A DNA stretch of 64,000 nucleotides from Thysanoteuthis rhombus (GCA_963457665.1 OY735231.1:39077906-39141905); one strand, 5' to 3'; positions 11,781 to 22,800 are shown, counted from the first letter of the stretch. The notes: generated by a model not told the origin, from the letters alone. Numbers and translations are program-made.

Positions 11781-12297
11781 CGGTAGTTTCAGAACTGGGG
11801 TCTGTAGACCTGAGGGTTCAACAAATGATTCTTGGGGGTCTGCAATGTTCCTTTCAAACCTGACATTGGGAATCTTATGGCGGATAAACATCCATTGTAC
11901 AACTATCAGAAAATTATTTCTATTGATATTCGGACCATCCTCATCTTGGTTGTTTTTCATACAACGTTTCGGCCGTTACACTCTACGGCCTTCATCAGGT
12001 ATCATCTGACGAAGGCTGTAGAGTGCAACAGTCGAAACGTTGTATGAAAAACAACCAAGATGAGGATGGTCCGAATACCAATAGAAACATCAGAAAATTA
12101 TTGTACAGAAAACTGAAACCATTTAGTAGAATTCGAATAAATGTAATCCATTTAGAATAAATATGATTCTTGAAGGTAAACAGTTGTTATTATTGTAGTT
12201 CATTGATTACAGTATAAAAACTGGTAAAAATAGGGTCCCACCAGAATATTCCCTTTATATATGGGGTCCTTGACTTTTCAAAGTTAGGAAACCACTG
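11781..12297. mobile_element. hAT-type MITE with near-perfect 8-bp target duplication
   Basis: The ends CGGTAGTTTCAGAACTGG and AGTTAGGAAACCACTG are inverted and of hAT type (CAGTGGTTTC). Flanks are TCCTATAG (11773-11780) and ACCTATAG (12298-12305), 7 of 8 identical. A family B hairpin (11928-12076) is nested inside. It starts only 37 bp after the exon-1 donor. Confidence 0.75.
11928..12076. repeat. Family B hairpin: 71-bp arms around a 7-bp loop
   Basis: The left arm 11928-11998 and right arm 12006-12076 are almost exact reverse complements (ATTCGGACCATCCTCATC ... GATGAGGATGGTCCGAAT). Each arm contains the CTGATGA-type box (CTGACGA in the right arm), an intervening stem and GAAAC. Confidence 0.9.
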
Positions 12298-12384
12298 ACC
12301 TATAGTGTTTAGAAATTCAAATTATCCATTAAAACTCCAAGGTAAGCAATTCACTTCAAATCAGGCAATTTTTCCATCATTTTG

Positions 12385-12423
<39 letters not shown>

Positions 12424-12935
12424 TTTAGCATCTATCATTGGACATAGACTTACCCCATGATTCACCGGACCTCTCTATTATAGGCGTCGTTGAGCCAATA
12501 CCTTTTGAACTTGTCTTGTTTTTCACACCATCTTATTTTTTGCCGACCACACTTTTGCCTATGATCTCTGGGGATCCACCTCTTGAGTCATGATATTCAG
12601 TTGCCTGACTTTCTTGCAACATGACCAACCCATTGCCATTCAAATTTTCTAATGGTTTCAATGATATCTCGGACTCCCATTTTTCCTAATATGAAATGCT
12701 ATTTTGTGATCTCTCCATGTGATGTTGAGCATGATTCTCTCATGTGCACATTGCATGGTTGAGAATCAATCTTCTGGTTAGATTCTATGATTCAGCTCCA
12801 TAGGTGACTATCAGGAGGATGCATTGGTTGTATACCCTTCGTTTTTAGGGCTAATGGGATTTTCTTTTTCTTGAATATTGAGCTAGCTTTGCTAACAGCT
12901 TGCCAATAAGACTATGATTCTTACTTTACTTGAGC
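12385..12935 (-). mobile_element. RTE-type LINE 3' end, 5'-truncated
   Basis: Read on the minus strand, it carries the decayed C-terminal reverse transcriptase tail (pattern R-V-Y-N-Q-C-I-L ... YGAE and W-A-G-H-V) and ends in a TGA-repeat tail (12385-12423 as CAT on the + strand). Many stops and frameshifts. Confidence 0.8.
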
Positions 12936-13215
12936 TGCTTTTTTAGAAGACCTGGAATTGAAAATGCAAATGACAGATAGGTTTACAAGCTTTTGCTTAC
13001 AATGACTTTGTAGCCTTAACATAGATTTAAATCTTTTAGCACTAAAAGTGTTAAAGCTTTGACATATCTATGTATTGATATTCAGTGTCATTAAGCCAAA
13101 ATACCTGACATTTTGAGGAAATTTTCTACCTGAAGTATTTTTACTATTATGATTTTATTGCTAGTTTTTCTCCATCTTATTACTGTAGCTTTTTAGATGA
13201 AGTCTTGAACAACAA

Positions 13216-13580
13216 TAGTCATGAGTAAAGGGTTCTATCATTTTTTTTATTTGTGCATGTGTTTGTTTGTTCATTCTCACACTCTTGGCCATACTGTTTT
13301 GTCTACAAACTAAAAACTGGCATCAGTACTCCCCTATACCCCTTCTAGAAACATTTTTTTTTTATTTTTGGAAAAAAAGCTCTTTGGGGTCTTATTTTGA
13401 TGGGTTTATTTATGAGATTTAAATTCTCCAGAATGTAGATATTACTAGATTCTTTTTACACTTAGATGTTTTCCAGTGGAAAACGCCATTCTCAACATTT
13501 TTAATCTTTGATTGAATTCTTTTTACGTGTGACTTTGATGCTGCAATTGTTCAATTATTGACTGTGATGGTGAGTTTTGG
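13216..13580 (+). repeat. Family C repeat
   Basis: Shares long blocks with 24778-25130 and 37380-37775: GGGTTCTATC, TGGCCATACTGTTTTGTCTAC, TTGGCATCAGTACTC-like, GATGTTTTCCAGTGGAAAA, GTTCAATTATTGACTGTGATGG. No coding signal or terminal repeats seen. Confidence 0.8.
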
Positions 13581-13589
13581 TGATTATCA

Positions 13590-13912
13590 TTAGAAACCTT
13601 CCATCAAAACTGTCACCAAAACTGTCCACATATATTCCTTCAGTTTTCAAGTTGGTGTGGCTGGCTCAATATGTATGTATCATGCATGCAGGCCGCACGA
13701 ACGGAGGTAGAAGACTAAAAATTAAAACATTTACTCCTCATTATGTCTACAACAATTGTTTTTTTGTATTTTGAAAATCTTAAATAGGTTTTTAGTTGGG
13801 GGGGTGGTCAGTTTTCAATGTGAGTCACATGATACATGCATAACCATCCAGCTAAAAGAGCTAAAAAACTGAAAAAATGAATGTTGAGAGTTTTAGTTAA
13901 TGTTGTCTAATA
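13590..13912. repeat. Compact fold-back of two family A 5' parts
   Basis: A plus copy (13590-13825) is followed at once by the reverse complement of the same 5' part (13826-13912, ending GAGTTTTAGTTAATGTTG). The order plus-then-minus is the opposite of the pairs at 1411-2670 and 7918-9079. Confidence 0.7.
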
Positions 13913-14349
13913 TTAAGACACAGACATTTTCACTTGTGTAGTAAAGTATATAAATTTTGATTTCATTTTTATCTATGTACAGCAGCTATGACTTCAGTTT
14001 CAAATACCTTTGTATTTATATGTTGTATATATATTACAGGGATATCACATTTCAATAAATTACTCTATTAAAATGATCTTCAAGTCATGGTGATAATCAG
14101 TTAAAATTGCCAATTTTAAATGCATAGTTGTTCATAAAAGTTGATGGCAGTATAGTATTACAGTGATAGAAAAGTGCTGCCACCAATGAGCATGGGGTCC
14201 CTGAAATTGTGGGCCCTAAGGTTACTTTTGTTACATAAACTCTCAAGAAAAAAGAAATAAGCTGAGCTTTTTCTATCAAATTTTTTGCAATTATTCTTTT
14301 ATACTAACGATTATAGATGAAAGATTTGATAATGATATACAACATTGCA
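13913..14349. other. AT-rich sequence, nothing recognised
   Basis: A minus frame 14097-14279 has no domain. Confidence 0.45.
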
Positions 14350-14820
14350 TGCAGTGTTTGTGTGCAGGGCGCATTCCAGTGTGGGATAGCTTTTCCCTTA
14401 TTTTCCTTTCAGAAAACTGAGCCGTTTGGTCAAGCTGTCCGATAGTTGTTTACAATGTGCTGCACAATGTTGTCACCTTCATCTCTGATTGTTTGCCACA
14501 ACTGGTCGATATTCCCCAAATTTCTCCCAGCCAGTTTGGCCTTAACATATGACCATACGATCTCTATGGTGTTAACATATGTTATATGATGGAGAGTGCT
14601 TGGCTCATTTTTTTTTTTTTTTGTCCCGGAGTGAAGTTAATCCAGCTTTGCTTGTAATTTCGATGGAAATACTTTAGCTGCAGCTGGTAAGGACAAAAGC
14701 CATCAATTAATGACTAATGCACTCTTCCAAATCTACTTTGTTTGTCGTCAAATGTTTGCAGAGTTAAGTTCCAAGATTTGGTAATGGCTGCTAATGTCTG
14801 TGACAGCCAGCCAGCCTTAT
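14350..14820 (-). pseudogene. Decayed DDE transposase (Tc1/IS630-type) remnant
   Basis: The clearest part lies at about 14430-14590. On the minus strand it reads NTIEIVWSYVKAKLAG, then NLGNIDQLWQTIRDEGDNI. This matches the NPIE-x-x-W-x-x-(L/V)K ... L-x(3)-I/V-x-x-E region near the third catalytic residue of Tc1/IS630-type transposases. Stops and a T-run break the frame. Confidence 0.65.
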
Positions 14821-14886
14821 GCACAATGTGCAGCCATCTTGGGCAGAGGAATTCAGTGGGAGGAATTATGCTAAGGATATCAACTT

Positions 14887-15141
14887 ATTAGAAACCGTCA
14901 ACCAAAACTGTCAACATTGGTTACTTCAGTTTTTAAGCTGCTCCGGCTGTGTATGTATGTATTGCACATACAGTCCGCACCAACAGAGCTTGGAGGCCGA
15001 AATTTTTAAAATTTACTCCTTATGTAAAAAGAAATAATGTTTTTTCTTTTACCCTCCCCCTTAGATAGGTTTTTAATGAGAAGTTTGATTTGCAAAGTAA
15101 TTTTGTGCTAAATTGGTTCCTTAGTTTAGACTTTTTTTTAC

Positions 15142-15175
<34 letters not shown>

Positions 15176-15650
15176 TATCATCATTCTTTCAATATCCGTC
15201 ATTGGACATCCTTCCCCAGGATTCGCCACACTTCTCCATCATGGGCATCACGGAGCCAGTACTTTCTGAATTTGTCTAGCTCGTCTCTCCATCAAATATT
15301 CTGCCGGCCTCGGTTCCGCATATGATCTCGGGGGATCCATGTCATGATCCGCGATGTCCATCGGTTGTCCGCCATTCTTGCAACATGGCCAGCCCACTGC
15401 CATATGAGATTTTTAATGGATTCTATGATGTCCCTGACTCTTGTCTTTTCCGGATTTACTGTGCTGTCTTGTGGTCTCTCCATGTAAGGCCCAGCATAAT
15501 TCTTTCTTGTGCACTGCCCATCAAAAAGCAAGATTCATCGATCGTCCCCTTTTTCAATTCTTTTATTGATCACCCCTGACATAGCATGCTGCCACTGCTA
15601 AAAGTCATTGGTCGGAGGACGGTTTTATTGAGTGACTAACCAGACCAGCT
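14887..15650 (+). repeat. Family A repeat interrupted by an RTE 3' end
   Basis: Starts TTAGAAACCGTCAACCAAAA and ends GAGTGACTAACCAGACC. It is split by the RTE fragment at 15147-15516 and then resumes with CACTGCCCATCAAAAAG. Confidence 0.85.
15147..15516 (-). mobile_element. RTE-type LINE 3' end nested in family A
   Basis: The minus-strand reading includes DIIESIKNLIWQWAGHVARM and ends in a TGA-repeat tail (15147-15183 as CAT on the + strand). Confidence 0.85.
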
Positions 15651-15887
15651 GTTGCTGTAAAGATTAATGCCTGCTAGTCCCAGAGTGGATACCAAAGTGA
15701 GATATAGTTGTCTCTGTCAAGTACAGACTTCTTATTTCATAGTCACATAGCAGTTTCTGGGGTGGAGAGACTTGCCTGTGACCTAATAGGGTGACCCAAT
15801 AGGGTATTCTGTTACATATTAATGAGGGTTGTTGTGATGGTTGCAATAGTTGCTTTACCTTGGTAATATTGATTATAATGATTATAT

Positions 15888-16225
15888 TATCGAATCACCA
15901 TAGCCCCACAAATGGCCTGACAAACCAGACAAGTGGGCTACAGATTCTTCTCTCTCTCCGAGTGTATGTGTCTATCTATGTGTCTATATGTATGTGTGTC
16001 TCCAATTATTCTGGGTCACATTTTTCAGGCCACAACCATGAAAATTGAATTTGTATAAAGTACCTTCTAAAAACTTTTTTTTCCAAAAATGGTCTTTTTT
16101 GGAGTCTCTATGGTCATTTTAGGACCAACAATGCCCTAATCTTGTGCTTGTATTTTTTAGGTAATTGTGATTGATTCTTTTAGATAATTAGTCCTTGTAC
16201 ACGCACAAGCTATGGTGATTCACTC
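15888..16225 (+). repeat. Family D repeat
   Basis: Shares CACAAATGGCCTGAC, GTGGGCTACAGATTCTTC, TTTGGAGTCTCTATGGTCATTTT and GTCCTTGTACACGCACA with 18715-19050 and 30121-30440, in the same order. Confidence 0.8.
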
Positions 16226-16265
16226 ATGTGAAGTATGGATATTGATTATATTATGATTCATATAG

Positions 16266-16270
16266 ATTGA

Positions 16271-16332
<62 letters not shown>

Positions 16333-16565
16333 GTATATGTGTGTGTGTATCAAGAAATAGATATATGTGTTCGACGGAATGATTATAAATAGCATCACAT
16401 AATACAGAAACTCGTTTGAAATGATTTCCCCTCATTAAACTCTTAATGTATCCCTCACCCTAGACAATGTGAATAGAATAAACATGTAATGAAAATGGGA
16501 CTGCTGCAGGAATCAAACCTGTCATTGATTGGGTAGTTGCTTTAATGACTGGAGATCATATCATA
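16266..16565 (-). mobile_element. tRNA-derived SINE with AT tail
   Basis: The reverse complement has the B-box-like CAGGTTTGATTCCTGCAG (16505-16522), the body block GTCTAGGGTGAG, and a long TA tail (16266-16325). Same family as 21808-22060. Confidence 0.7.
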
Positions 16566-17190
16566 TAAGTTTCTATATAATATAACGCTATTCATAATCG
16601 TATATTTGTACGTATATACATACATATATATACTATGGCTGAGCAATATTGCAAGAATTAATGTACCAGTATAGTCAGGCTAAATACTGATATATGATAT
16701 ATTCCCAGTATTTTTCTATGTTCAATTGCAAGAACTTTTATCAAAACAAACTGAGATCAAAATTATGATTGATAAATAGATGGAAAATAGACATATCTGT
16801 AAGAATGCGGCTCTTCCAACTACAAATAGAACACAAAATTCTCTGATTATAAGAAACTGAAAATAAAAATCCAAATAGAGGAAAAAATAGTTTTCTAGTG
16901 AGATAGATAGTTTAAGGAACTATGAGGAAGAGAGTGTTTGGCACACATGTGTGTGGAATTGTGCAGAAAATTTGGAATGGGGACAGGCAAGCCCACAAAA
17001 AAACTGACTTTGAATTAGCTCCAAAATTACTAAATTGGCATCATTGTGGCTCTGTGATATAACGGGAGGTCATTTCAAATAGGGTTTTGAATAATATAAC
17101 GCATTCATGAATATTCTATTGGATTATACATTTATAATTATAATGATATATATGTGTATATATACGTGAGAGAGATAGAGTGAGATTGAC
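16566..17190. other. AT-rich sequence, nothing recognised
   Basis: Short TA runs and one imperfect GA run. No coding signal. Confidence 0.45.

Positions 17191-17194
<4 letters not shown>

Positions 17195-17220
<26 letters not shown>
17195..17220. repeat. (TA)n microsatellite
   Basis: Pure TA run directly before a family G copy. Confidence 0.95.
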
Positions 17221-17221
<1 letters not shown>

Positions 17222-17223
<2 letters not shown>

Positions 17224-17320
17224 TGTTGTGGATGTGAAGCGTCTAACAGAATATTGATGAAAAAGACAATTGGAAGGTGAAGAGAAAAACTCAAGAAATA
17301 AGTGTTACATCTCAAAATTT
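17222..17320 (+). repeat. Family G repeat (partial)
   Basis: GTTGTGGATGTGAAGCG, CAACAGAATATTGATGAAA-like, GACAATTGGAAGGTGAAGAG and GTGTTACATC are shared with 55955-56140 and, inverted, with 29455-29650. Confidence 0.75.
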
Positions 17321-17327
<7 letters not shown>

Positions 17328-17398
<71 letters not shown>

Positions 17399-17423
17399 GT
17401 ATATGTATACATATATATATATA
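17328..17423. repeat. (TA)n microsatellite
   Basis: A long TA run with GTATATG interruptions between a family G copy and a SINE fragment. Confidence 0.95.
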
Positions 17424-17530
17424 TAGGATTATAAATGGCCTTATATTGTATTGAAACTCTTATTTGAAATGATCTTCCGTTGTTACATGGTGAATGTATC
17501 ATTTGGTCTAGACAACATAAATAGACCGTA
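17424..17530 (-). mobile_element. SINE 3' fragment
   Basis: Reverse complement shares TTTCAAATAAG, GTTGTCTA and GCCATTTATAATCC with the tail half of 21808-22060. Confidence 0.6.
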
Positions 17531-17954
17531 TTCTATCTATGTTGTCTCGGCCTAATGATATATCCAGTTGGATCATATATCCATTTCTTTATATATACAT
17601 ATATATTCAAAAGAAAAATAAAGTGGTATTGACACAAATGTATATCTATACATATAAAAATACATATATAACAGAAAGTTTTGCTAAGAAAGACCTGAGA
17701 ACATTTTTTTCCTTTCCATCTAATCCACTCATCTTGTACTCCTTAATTTGTTTTTGCTGTCAGGATTTGAGTGGCTTCATCCATGCAGTCCTGATTCATT
17801 TATCTGCTTTGCTTTTAACCAAACTTTGACAAGAAAAGCACTTGGTCGGTCGCATAGAAGACCCGATTTCTCCTTCTGCCTTCTTCATGTATCTGACTTT
17901 GACATTCCCCATTATTATTATTATTCATTCTTATAATCTTGCTTAATTTCAATC
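17531..17954. other. AT-rich sequence, nothing recognised
   Basis: Overlapping frames 17539-17829 and 17748-17936 have no domain. Low-complexity T-rich sequence explains them. Confidence 0.45.
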
Positions 17955-18147
17955 AAACACAAGCGTGAACACTACCAGACACAAACTAGAGACCAATTTA
18001 GTATAAATTTACATCACAAATTGAATCGCCTTCTGAAAACAAATTTTGAAGGGGATTAAAGAAGAGAAATAATGTTTTTTCTCAACATAATAAGGAGTAA
18101 ATGCTGAAATTTTCAGTCGTCAAACAACATTGGTTCAGCCTGTACAT
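17955..18147 (-). repeat. Family A repeat (partial)
   Basis: Covers CAAGCGTGAACACTACCAGA to TTCAGCCTGTACATGAG. It is followed directly by a second minus copy. Confidence 0.8.
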
Positions 18148-18545
18148 GAGGTATGACCAACGTCATTTGGCAGCATGCTGTGTCAGGCTTGATCAATCGG
18201 AAAATTGGAAAAGGGGGTGATTAATAAATAAGTTACTCCTTTTAACCTTTTGTTGGGCAGTGATCACTAAAAATATCCAAAATTTTTGAAAAATCAAATG
18301 TAAATGATGCCAGACTAAGAGCCTAATTTAGTGCAAATTTACATTGCAAATAGACCCCCTCCTCCTTTATAACACAAAAAAAATTTTTTTAACGCATAAT
18401 AAGGAGTGAATGTTAGAATTTTCAACCCTCTGGCTCCATTGTTGCAGCATGTATGCATGATACATATATACATAGCCCATCAGCCAGACCAACTTGAAAA
18501 CTGATGAGACCTATGTTGGCAGTATTGGTTGACAGTCTCTAATTA
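18148..18545 (-). repeat. Family A repeat, tandem with the previous copy
   Basis: Runs from TATGACCAACGTCATTTGGC to TTGGTTGACAGTCTCTAA. The two copies share orientation. Confidence 0.85.
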
Positions 18546-18714
18546 TCTTCTACCTTCTACAGGTATTCAGTCATGAATCTAAGATCACAAATACTAAAGT
18601 TGAAATAATTTCAATCGTGTGATTGTTCAGAATCATTGATGGAGAAATAGCCTTAAAAGTGATATTATGTAAAGTGAAAAATTGCATTATATACAATAAA
18701 TAAATAAAATATAT

Positions 18715-19050
18715 CAAATCACTTTAGTTCCACAAATGGCCTGACCAAGTTGCCAAGTGAGCTACAGACTCTTCCTTTTGAGTGTGTGTGTCTCCGGGTG
18801 CTCCTGGTTATATTTTTGGGGCTTGACAATTTGCAAGAGTACACCACTAAGCATCTAAAATCTTTTGTATCTGTTTTGTTTTGTTTTTTCAAAAAACTGC
18901 TTTTTGGGGTCTCGATGGTCATTTTGGACCAGCAATGCCCAAATATTGCGCTGGGATATTTTAGATAATTTTAGATAAAAGATCTAATCTCTTTTAAATA
19001 ATTAGTCCTGGTACCCGCACAGGCTATGATTCACTTATGTGAAGTACGGC
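18715..19050 (+). repeat. Family D repeat
   Basis: Second copy: CACAAATGGCCTGACC, GAGCTACAGACTCTTCC, GGGGTCTCGATGGTCATTTT, GTACCCGCACAGGCTATG. Confidence 0.8.
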
Positions 19051-19974
19051 AATTCAAAACTCTTTTTACTTACAGAAATAGAGGATGAATATTGTGACTA
19101 CTAAATTATATAAATAAGAGCAAGTTTTGATTGTGACTGTTTCACATAGCTTGGTGAGAAGTAATGATGGCTAATTTAAAAGCATATCCACTAAATTAAG
19201 GTTATTAAAAGTCCTTTTGATTACAGCCCAAGTAGCAAATTTAAGCCTTTTCTATGACATGGTCAGCTGTTGGCTAATAATACCATCTGATCAGAAAATT
19301 ATAGCTCTAAAATGTTTGAAGAGCTTGTTGAACTCTTAAATGAAAAACTGTGTTGGGAAAAGACCACCTCCTTCTGAAGTATTCAACCTAGGCTCAAGAG
19401 TGATGTGTGATGTGACAGGTTAGAGACTTAGTCCACTTGAGTCGTTGGACACTGGCTGGAATTATTTGTTGACCCAGTGGCCTTAATACTTGATGACAAC
19501 TTAATGCATGTAACGTCAGTGAAGCCTTGCAGCTGTATAAATAAAAGTAACTTGACATGGCCACATTTCATACTTCACTTGGCACTTGGATGATGACCTC
19601 CAATTATAGAACAACAATGAATGATTGCAGTGCTTTCATCAAATAATATTGAGTTGTGTACACAGTGAGTTTGGCTACCACATGACATAATTTGCCCTAG
19701 AACTACATGACTGCTGCAAACCTATACAAGTTGAGGTTAATTCATTGTATGCAAGGAATATTTGAAACCTTTCATTGCCATCATTATTAGATTTTGACTT
19801 CCATCTTATTTTTATTTACACCCAGTAGTAAATGCAGTTTTAGAAGATGTCTGAATTTCTTAGATGAAGCATTGATAATCACCGCTACCCACAACAGACT
19901 GGTTTAAACATTGTTGCTGGGTTTAGGTTATTCATGCGTTTTGACACTTATATGTATATCTATTTATCTATGTC
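19051..19974. other. AT-rich sequence, nothing recognised
   Basis: No ORF above 60 codons, no shared repeat noted. Confidence 0.45.
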
Positions 19975-20190
19975 TCTTGACTTTGCTCAGCCCCAACAGT
20001 CCGGAGTAGAAATTTGCATGCAACGAAAACATTTTTTTGGTATCTGAAAAATACCCTCCTGCATAGGTTTTTAGTTAGGAGTTTGATTTGTAAGATTATT
20101 TGTAAATGTATGTTTATCCTAAATTGACCCCTTACTTTGTGTCTAGGAGCATTTACACTTATTATTTTTAAATTCAGACATTTTGCATGA
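19975..20190 (+). repeat. Family A repeat (partial, divergent)
   Basis: Shares TAGGTTTTTAGT, TTATCCTAAATTGACCCCTTA and GTGTCTAGGAGCATT with other copies. It is followed by a GATCATGAATTTATG segment also present in the copy at 59183-59645, defining a subfamily. Confidence 0.7.
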
Positions 20191-20872
20191 GAAGTAAATT
20201 ACCCACTGCTTTTTTTCTTTGATCATGAATTTATGTTTCAAACCATACTGGTAATTAATTTTACCACCACTACTACTTAAAAGCATGTATGGGTGGTGGT
20301 GATTCATAATTTCCCTTGGAATGCTAGTTATTATTATTATTAATTTTATACTGGTTTGTCTATTATCTTTTTTTTTACACCCTATAGACATTATATGTAA
20401 AGAGTATAATGAGGTAGCAATCCTTTATTTAAATACATCTCGTTAAAAATAACAGATGAACTCTATTCAATTTTTTTGTTAATTTTTTTAAGTTGACAAA
20501 AAAAATTGTGTAAAGTTTGTCTGTTATTATTACTAAATTGAATCAAAACATCTTCATTCCTGTATATTGTGTGTCTTAAACCATGAACTCGTTTCGGGAT
20601 GATTATTACATCAAACGTAGATTTTTGGCAGATTGTCACTAATTGCACAATGCATCTTTGTAATTCAAGAATAGAAAACAAAAGTTGTAAAATTCAGGAA
20701 GAAAGGAAGAAATCTTTCAGATAATGAGTTATTCATTCATGGCTTCATTCATATTTGATGAAAAAAACACAATTATCTTTAATTATCCTGAGTGTTAGTG
20801 TAGGAGGAAACCCAAGTGCTTCATGTACATAGCAGAGTTGTGGTAAGTTTATATATATTTTTTATTATTAGT
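20191..20872. other. AT-rich sequence, nothing recognised
   Basis: Open minus frames 20143-20391 and 20463-20681 lack domains. Confidence 0.45.
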
Positions 20873-20873
20873 C

Positions 20874-20940
20874 CTACACATCTGTTGAGTACTCAGTGGG
20901 ATTGAGATCTGTGGATTTTAGTGGCCAGGGCAACACACAC
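20874..20940 (-). pseudogene. Tc1 transposase fragment
   Basis: On the minus strand it reads [19 protein letters not shown], the W-P-x-x-S-x-D-L-N-P-I-E signature around the third catalytic residue of Tc1/mariner transposases. Only about 20 codons remain, cut by a microsatellite. Confidence 0.75.
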
Positions 20941-20953
20941 AAACACACACACA

Positions 20954-20992
<39 letters not shown>

Positions 20993-21163
20993 GTATATAT
21001 ATATATATATATATACATATGTATATATATATATATATATACATATGTATATATATATATACATATGTATATATATATGTATACATATGTATATATATAT
21101 GTGTATATATATATGTATATATATATATGTATATATATATATATACATATGTATATATATATG

Positions 21164-21199
<36 letters not shown>

Positions 21200-21203
21200 T
21201 ATG

Positions 21204-21252
<49 letters not shown>
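20934..21252. repeat. Long compound (CA)(TA)/ATATGTATAC microsatellite
   Basis: About 310 bp of TATA with regularly spaced CATATG and GTATAC. It is near-palindromic and produces dipeptide ORFs in all frames, none real. Confidence 0.95.
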
Positions 21253-21257
<5 letters not shown>

Positions 21258-21454
21258 CATATTATATTTAACAGAATGTGATAATTATGAAGACATTTAA
21301 TTAGGAACTAATTCTCAGCAGCCATTTTACTCGTTAACCAATCGAGCAGCTTCAATCAAAGAAATGAGTGCGTGTAGTGTTTGGATATGTATCATCTGAC
21401 AGGATGGTGTTAACAATGACAATGTGGAGAGCAAAATTTGTGTTAATCAAATTG

Positions 21455-21548
21455 TTTATTACATTGACATGTTTTATCGGGTTACCAATTTCTTCTGCAT
21501 TCTGAAACAGTTGATAACCTGATGAAACGTGTCTATGTAATAAAAGAT
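21455..21548. repeat. Small inverted repeat element
   Basis: TTTATTACATTGACATG and TTTATCGGGTTACCAA on the left are matched inversely by TTGATAACCTGATGAAACG and TCTATGTAATAAAAG on the right, with about 25 bp between the arms. The right arm carries CTGATGAAAC. Confidence 0.6.
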
Positions 21549-21589
21549 TTCATTTTTGACAAGGAATTTTGCTTTATACATTTATATAT

Positions 21590-21705
21590 GAATTATGAAT
21601 TGCATTGTATTATACGGAAACTTATTTGAAATGATCTCCTGTCATTGCATGTTTAGTGTATCAATCACCCTAGATGCTCTTACCATTGAGCAAAAAATTT
21701 CTTGA
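21590..21705 (-). mobile_element. tRNA-derived SINE fragment, inverted relative to 21808-22060
   Basis: Contains the inverse of the A-box block (GATGCTCTTACCATTGAGC) and of the 3' body (GAAACTTATTTGAAATGATC), with an internal deletion. Confidence 0.65.
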
Positions 21706-21807
21706 TACATTACTGTCGTATTGGAAGAAGCGAAGAGACCGAGAATAAACAAGATGAGATTTTGGTGTGAAAGCAGTCATTTGAGCCTTTGCATCATTGA
21801 CGACTGT

Positions 21808-22060
21808 TTAGCTCAATGGTAAGAGCATCGCTGCATTGAAGTGGCTACTCTATCGGTGGCAAGTTTGATTCCTGCAGCAGACTCATTTTCTCTAGTTGTT
21901 TATTCTATTTACGTTGTCTAGGTTGAGTGGTACATCAACCATATAATGAGGGGAAATCATTTCGAATAAGTTTCCATATACTATAACGCAATTTATAATT
22001 CATTCTTTTGGATCACATATATCTATTTCTTGATACACATATATATATATATATTCATGC
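21808..22060 (+). mobile_element. tRNA-derived SINE with TA tail
   Basis: An A-box-like TAGCTCAATGGTAAGAGCAT (from 21810) and a B-box-like GGCAAGTTTGATTCC (from 21858) are spaced as in a tRNA gene. A tRNA-unrelated body follows and a TATATA tail near 22050. The anticodon arm is not that of a working tRNA. Confidence 0.75.
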
Positions 22061-22172
22061 GAGAGAGAAATGTTCAGCAAACTAGTCTTGTGCACCAATA
22101 CTACTGCAATGAATTTAGTCCTAACTGGGTGCTTGTTCCTTGTGCAAGACTATACTAAGTTTAGTCAATGCA

Positions 22173-22212
22173 GGCACACACACACACACACACGCACACA
22201 CCACATACACAC
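22173..22212. repeat. (CA)n microsatellite
   Basis: CACACA run with CG and CC interruptions. Confidence 0.9.
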
Positions 22213-22297
22213 GTATGTATATAGATATACAATAAGAAAAATAGGTAATATTTTTTTAGCATTTACAGTACAGGATGATACTTTGACTTTCCTTTAG

Positions 22298-22800
22298 CTT
22301 GTTTTAAGAGCAATAACTTGTCTTTGCATAGAATTAATAATTACTGAAATGGTAGTTTGAGGTAATTCAGATCATACTTGATGTTAGAGATCAAGTAAAT
22401 CTGAACATGTTGCTGGATCTTTAGACTCCTTACTCAAGTCCTTATCTTATATTCCGTACATGAGTTCAATAGCATTCATATAAGAGTAATGATTAAAAGA
22501 GCTTCGTTCTGGCTGCTGGTCCATAATAACCAAGTTGTTGGTGATACATTTGTGCTGGTCTAGAGCTAATTTAGAATTTTTCTGTTTCTCCTGAAGCTTT
22601 TAAATAAGTGTTGTTTTCGAAAGGGGGACGCAAAAAGCAGTTTAGGTGAGATCCTTCTGGAAGTCCATGAACATTAGCAGAGGCCTTGTTGGCTGCAGAC
22701 ACATGAGTTTCGTTTACAAACTATGTTACATTCTGATGCCCAGGGAATTGTGACCAACTGATCTAATCTGATCTGGGGACATTGATCTGTCATAATACAC
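22298..22800 (-). pseudogene. Decayed Tc1-like transposase remnant
   Basis: The minus strand ends with LPQTTISVIINSMQRQVIAL-K-T-S-stop at about 22298-22370. This matches the C-terminus of Tc1 transposases (IP-x-x-x-I-x-x-L-x-x-S-M-x-R-R). Upstream parts are frameshifted. Confidence 0.75.

Noticed and set aside
11745..11863. Extension of the exon-1 reading frame past the donor
   Set aside because: The extra 39 codons lie beyond a good GTAGGT donor and mostly inside an hAT MITE. Exon 2 completes the ARM repeat instead.
12006..12076. Active hammerhead ribozyme
   Set aside because: The core boxes and stem II are there, but no canonical U-H cleavage position follows stem III and one box is mutated; kept only as a resemblance.
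20874..21300. Several 76-134-codon frames of Tyr-Ile/His-Met repeats
   Set aside because: Produced by the TA/CA microsatellite in all frames; only the last 20 codons of the minus frame carry Tc1 homology.
21808..21880. Functional tRNA gene
   Set aside because: A and B boxes are present, but the cloverleaf is degenerate and continues into a SINE body and TA tail.
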